Shown: positions 60,230 to 64,000 of the stretch, piece by piece
Position numbering within the stretch: the first letter of the stretch is position 1
Layout: each line of letters opens with the position of its first letter
Source of the DNA: Paramecium sonneborni
Taxonomy: Eukaryota; Ciliophora; Oligohymenophorea; Peniculida; Parameciidae
Reading direction: 5' to 3'
DNA length: 64,000 bases
Assembly (NCBI GenBank): GCA_905182985.1
Contig: CAJJDN010000003.1
Coordinates: 502,037-566,036, forward strand
Program-made: the position numbers and the translations under genes
The notes under the pieces: model-generated
Told to the model about the DNA's origin: nothing
Seen by the model: only the letters and a program-made list of their open reading frames with translations
The model's database searches: none

Positions 60230-60981
60230 AATTGTTAAATATATAAATATTGAATTTTAAATTTTGAAAAATTATTTGGCGCTTTATATAATCCTTGAAA
60301 ACTTTGTTGCTATCTTAAAATTATATCTGTATAGCGAATAATTTCTTTAATTTTTCTAATCATTGTAGCTAATTGTTCTGTTAAATTTTCATAAATTTCT
60401 ATATATTGTCTCCACTCCTCTAATTAATTTTTTCAAGCATGTATTTTAATCTTCATATTGTCTAATATCAGTATTCAACTTTAAAATTTTTATCTGATTT
60501 TTTATTCTAGTTTAAAAATATTTTTAATTTCTTCAAAAATTATCTTTAAGTTTTAGCAAGTCTTTATGAAATAACAAAGACCAATATAAATTTTAATCTT
60601 TTTTATTTGATTTCAGCTTTGAAAGTAATTTCTAATTCAAATTATAATAAATTCTTTTTATTAATCAATTATTGCGAAATATATTATAATTTTTTATTTT
60701 GTTTTTATGATATGTTTTTCTTTTAGTGTAAGAAGAGTATTTAAATATTCAGAGTTTTTCTTATAATTCTTAAAATTTCTTATTTTTATTGAATAATTTG
60801 CTTGTATTAGTTGTATAAAAGTGTATTTAATTTCTTATTTCTTATTTTTTATTGTTTCTTTTTTAATTTGTCCATTTATAATTCCACTTTCAAATCTCTT
60901 CGACTTTCCTAAGCATCTGAGTTTCATCTTCAACTCAATTTATTTTTTATTATTATATATATTCGGCGCTTAAGAATTCAT
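60230..60981 (-). pseudogene. Decayed coiled-coil protein gene
   Basis: Starting at ATG 60979-60981, protein-like sequence shifts frame repeatedly by single bases. Segments in one frame (FESGIINGQIKKETIKNKK) alternate with another (VEDETQMLRKVEEI; KNKKFQELQEKL) and a third (WSLLFHKDLLKLKDNF). Further downstream it reads LNTDIRQYEDQNTCLKKL and EEWRQYIEIYENLTEQLATM. Each switch can be explained by one inserted or deleted A or T in a short run, and none by a plausible intron. The deduced ancestor was a Glu/Lys/Leu-rich coiled-coil protein. At least six lesions occur in 750 bp while neighbours read cleanly, favouring decay over random base-calling error. Confidence 0.6.
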
Positions 60982-61068
60982 TTTAAAAAGATGATAAAAT
61001 ATTATTTTTTTTAATTACAAATAATTTAATCTAATATTAAAAGTACAATAGTTTATAAAAAATTTTTA

Positions 61069-61695
61069 ATGAATTTTTTATTTCCCAAAATAAAGGCAAG
61101 ACCTATTAATCTATTGGAAAGTTAATGTCAAAGTGCTCTTAAAGAAATTAGTTCAACAAAATAAAAGCTCTAGAAATATGATTCCAAAAAAAACTTAAAT
61201 AAACTCAGTTTTTCCGAAAAACTATCAAATCATTAGATAAGAAAAGTTTCACAGGCAATTAATGAACATTCTACAGATCTTAAATAATTCCCAGAATTAA
61301 ATAAAAAAAATGTTTCTGTTAGCAGCGTTGGAATTAATTCAAAAACTGAGAGATATAAAATTCATCTTGATATGATTGAAAATTAAAATCCAATTTAAAT
61401 ACCACATTTAATCTTAAAAACCCCACAAAAATATCCTCCCATTTTATCTAATAAAATTTTGCCATCTGCAAGAAGGTTTAAAACAGAAGTTAGTGATGGT
61501 ACATCATAATAAATTTATAAAATTTCGAATCATTTTACTATTCAGACAGTAAAAGATCGGCAGTAAAAATTAGTTAAAAATATTTAATCATTAATTGAAA
61601 ATGTTAATTCATCAAGAGATGAGAAACTCTGTAAATTATTTGATAAGTTAAAACATGATTTAAATTTAGATGAAATATCACTTGAAAATGATTGA
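61069..61695 (+). CDS. Orphan basic protein
   Basis: Intronless, 208 residues from ATG 61069 to TGA 61693-61695. Ser/Lys/Asn-rich: MNFLFPKIKARPINLLES, SFSEKLSNHQIRKVSQ, ILKTPQKYPPILSNKILPSA, then DEKLCKLFDKLKHDLNLDE at the C-terminus. No domain recognised; the KTPxKxPP stretch could be a kinase target. The gene body is repeated downstream beyond a single N, which looks like an assembly artefact; this copy has the intact 5' end. Confidence 0.65.
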
Positions 61696-62142
61696 GTTAA
61701 GAATTATTTTTATACTTCTCATTTTTAATATGAAATTCAATATCAAATGGCATTTTTCAAAATTGTAGAGAATTGAACTTAAATTTTCTATTCTTTATTC
61801 TTGAGCTAGAGTTTATTTCAATCATTTTTTCAGGTTCATTCGAATTTGAAATGTAACTGATTATTTTCAGACTTTATTTTCCTTCAATTTATGATGAGTT
61901 ACTTTAATTGGTATCTAGTTTAATTTTCTAAGAAAATTTTTTAGGTATAATTTTGTGTTAGACTAATTAAAATTAACCTAATTTGCGTTTAAATTATAAA
62001 TTTTCCTGTCTTAAATTCAAAGTCAATGAGGAATGATGTTTATTTTATACTTGTACTTATTTTATTTTTGGCAATATTACTCCTATTTTTTTGTTCTTAT
62101 TTTACATTTCAAACATTGCCTTCTAATAAATAGTTTTTAATA
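61094..62142 (+). repeat. 1,049-bp exact duplication, copy 1
   Basis: Begins AGGCAAGACC and ends TAGTTTTTAATA. As far as I could compare by eye it is identical to 62144-63192 at a constant offset of 1,050 bases. It contains codons 9-209 of the orphan gene plus the following intergenic DNA and the start of a small frame. Confidence 0.9.
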
Positions 62143-62143
62143 N
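62143..62143. other. Assembly gap marker (single N)
   Basis: The only N in the window. It sits exactly between the two identical 1,049-bp copies, so two overlapping contigs were probably joined end to end without merging their overlap. Confidence 0.9.
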
Positions 62144-62745
62144 AGGCAAGACCTATTAATCTATTGGAAAGTTAATGTCAAAGTGCTCTTAAAGAAATTA
62201 GTTCAACAAAATAAAAGCTCTAGAAATATGATTCCAAAAAAAACTTAAATAAACTCAGTTTTTCCGAAAAACTATCAAATCATTAGATAAGAAAAGTTTC
62301 ACAGGCAATTAATGAACATTCTACAGATCTTAAATAATTCCCAGAATTAAATAAAAAAAATGTTTCTGTTAGCAGCGTTGGAATTAATTCAAAAACTGAG
62401 AGATATAAAATTCATCTTGATATGATTGAAAATTAAAATCCAATTTAAATACCACATTTAATCTTAAAAACCCCACAAAAATATCCTCCCATTTTATCTA
62501 ATAAAATTTTGCCATCTGCAAGAAGGTTTAAAACAGAAGTTAGTGATGGTACATCATAATAAATTTATAAAATTTCGAATCATTTTACTATTCAGACAGT
62601 AAAAGATCGGCAGTAAAAATTAGTTAAAAATATTTAATCATTAATTGAAAATGTTAATTCATCAAGAGATGAGAAACTCTGTAAATTATTTGATAAGTTA
62701 AAACATGATTTAAATTTAGATGAAATATCACTTGAAAATGATTGA
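62144..62745 (+). pseudogene. 5'-truncated duplicate of the orphan gene at 61069
   Basis: Same reading frame and TGA (62743-62745) as the upstream copy, but it lacks the first 25 bases including the ATG because the N replaces them. Most likely not a real second locus. Confidence 0.8.
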
Positions 62746-63192
62746 GTTAAGAATTATTTTTATACTTCTCATTTTTAATATGAAATTCAATATCAAATGG
62801 CATTTTTCAAAATTGTAGAGAATTGAACTTAAATTTTCTATTCTTTATTCTTGAGCTAGAGTTTATTTCAATCATTTTTTCAGGTTCATTCGAATTTGAA
62901 ATGTAACTGATTATTTTCAGACTTTATTTTCCTTCAATTTATGATGAGTTACTTTAATTGGTATCTAGTTTAATTTTCTAAGAAAATTTTTTAGGTATAA
63001 TTTTGTGTTAGACTAATTAAAATTAACCTAATTTGCGTTTAAATTATAAATTTTCCTGTCTTAAATTCAAAGTCAATGAGGAATGATGTTTATTTTATAC
63101 TTGTACTTATTTTATTTTTGGCAATATTACTCCTATTTTTTTGTTCTTATTTTACATTTCAAACATTGCCTTCTAATAAATAGTTTTTAATA
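62144..63192 (+). repeat. 1,049-bp exact duplication, copy 2
   Basis: Second copy of the block. It continues without a break into unique downstream sequence, while copy 1 continues from unique upstream sequence. That is the pattern expected when a contig overlap is counted twice. Confidence 0.9.
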
Positions 63193-63228
63193 AGTTAAGA
63201 GTATGAGTACTATCTTAAGGAATCATGA
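63076..63228 (+). CDS. Possible small single-span membrane peptide
   Basis: 50 codons, ATG 63076 to TGA 63226-63228. It begins MRNDVYFILVLILFLAILLL, a clear membrane span, and ends with a polar tail QFLISQEYEYYLKES. It is whole only here; the corresponding piece before the N is cut off. Small size and AT-rich hydrophobic composition (TTA/ATT codons) mean chance cannot be excluded. Confidence 0.35.
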
Positions 63229-63381
63229 AAGTTTGAATAAAGTAAAAATTATATCTATTTAATAAATAATCTTTATTTTATTCTGATGAGTATAATAAAG
63301 GTATTAACTTAAAATTTTTAAGCCTCAAGATGTTAGTGTTGATTTATATAATATATAGAAATAAAATCAATATTATTAATT

Positions 63382-63984
63382 ATGAAATAGCCATTGTTAG
63401 ATAATTACTATAAAGAATTAAACTTAAACTAACTTTATTCTGTTAGATCTTTAAAAAAGACACCTTTGGAGAGATTAAGTCATTAAAATTATTTTGTTCC
63501 GAACATTTTAAGTCCGAAGAATAATATTTCGAATAGGAGTAGTTTGAAGGGAGGAGATGGATTAGTTATATAGAAGCTTCATCGTTCTTAAAATAATTCA
63601 AGAAATTTACCTGATATTTAGAATGGACAAAAAGGAATGAAGAATAACTCTCAACCTTACCTTCATCATGGATAGAAGAAGTAATATAAGATTCAAATAG
63701 AACCATTGGAAGAGGAACGTTTAGCTATTCCATATTTGAGATTGAATTTCAGATTGAAATATGGATATAAAAAATAATATTAAGATAAGAAACAAAAAAA
63801 CAGCATAGAAAGTGATGATCTCAAATTTTAGAATAATAAAAGTGTTAGTCTATTTAGAGAAAAATAAAAAGATTTTATACATAAAGTTTCAATGCAAGTT
63901 TAAGAGTTATTATTAAAAGAGAATTAATAAATAAGTTTTGGTTTTGATAGATTAGAAAAAGAATTGTTATAATAAATGAAATGA
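63382..63984 (+). CDS. Orphan basic protein near window end
   Basis: Intronless, 200 residues from ATG 63382 to TGA 63982-63984. It reads MKQPLLDNYYKELNLNQLYS, then SLKKTPLERLSHQNYFVPN, NRSSLKGGDGLVIQKLHRSQ, EPLEEERLAIPYLRLNFRLK and a Gln/Lys/Leu-rich helical C-terminus (KVSMQVQELLLKENQQ). Codon use matches the neighbours. No family recognised. Confidence 0.65.
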
Positions 63985-64000
63985 AAAAGGTTTTGATTTT

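Noticed and set aside
1..64000. CRISPR arrays, bacterial operons, insertion sequences, ribosome binding sites
   Set aside because: None seen; genetic code, introns and gene content are eukaryotic (ciliate).

Overview
This window looks like a macronuclear (somatic) scaffold of a Paramecium-like oligohymenophorean ciliate. TAA and TAG occur constantly inside otherwise excellent reading frames, at positions where homologues have glutamine or variable residues, and TGA is the only codon that ends genes. The DNA is very AT-rich and genes lie tail to head with gaps of about 50-700 bp. Introns are tiny, mostly 22-34 nt. All coordinates below assume the ciliate code (TAA/TAG = Gln). With it the window resolves into about 32 protein genes, one tRNA, two apparent pseudogenes and one assembly duplication.

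Layout. 1-10.3 kb: the 3' part of a large beta-helix/multi-TM surface protein, a double-WWE protein, a small basic protein, an HP1-like chromodomain/chromoshadow protein, an LZIC (ICAT-domain) orthologue, a coiled-coil protein and a decayed gene. 10.3-23.2 kb: a TDRD9/Spindle-E-like DExH helicase, a B-box protein and a 2,114-residue Asn/Glu/Gln repeat protein. 23.2-31.1 kb: WD-type propeller, kinase-like protein with a myristoylation-type start, LC8-like dynein light chain, ribosomal protein uS14, a SHIPPO/ODF3-type repeat protein, DNase II and a small orphan. 31.4-38.3 kb: two orphans (one coiled-coil), ribosomal protein eS30, a CaaX-ending CRAL-TRIO-like protein, and prenylcysteine oxidase convergent with it. 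38.5-46.1 kb: PIAS-type SUMO ligase, CHHC-finger (GTSF1/U11-48K-like) protein, asparagine synthetase, tRNA-Cys, orphan. 46.5-64 kb: orphan, XMAP215-like TOG protein, orphan, a very large Cys-rich surface protein, a PIP-box protein, a second decayed gene, and orphans around a 1,049-bp exact duplication split by one N.

The genes do not form operons. Thematically, several belong to families used in chromatin and small-RNA work: TDRD9-like helicase, CHHC/GTSF1-like finger, HP1-like protein, PIAS ligase and PIP-box protein. That is suggestive for a ciliate that performs RNA-guided genome rearrangement, but co-location alone proves nothing. Others are cytoskeletal or ciliary (LC8-like, SHIPPO, XMAP215) or housekeeping (uS14, eS30, AsnB).

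The most unusual molecular feature is splicing. Many introns that conserved proteins force us to remove end in AAG rather than TAG/CAG. All identifications come from reading the translated frames and recalled family features; no database search was run.
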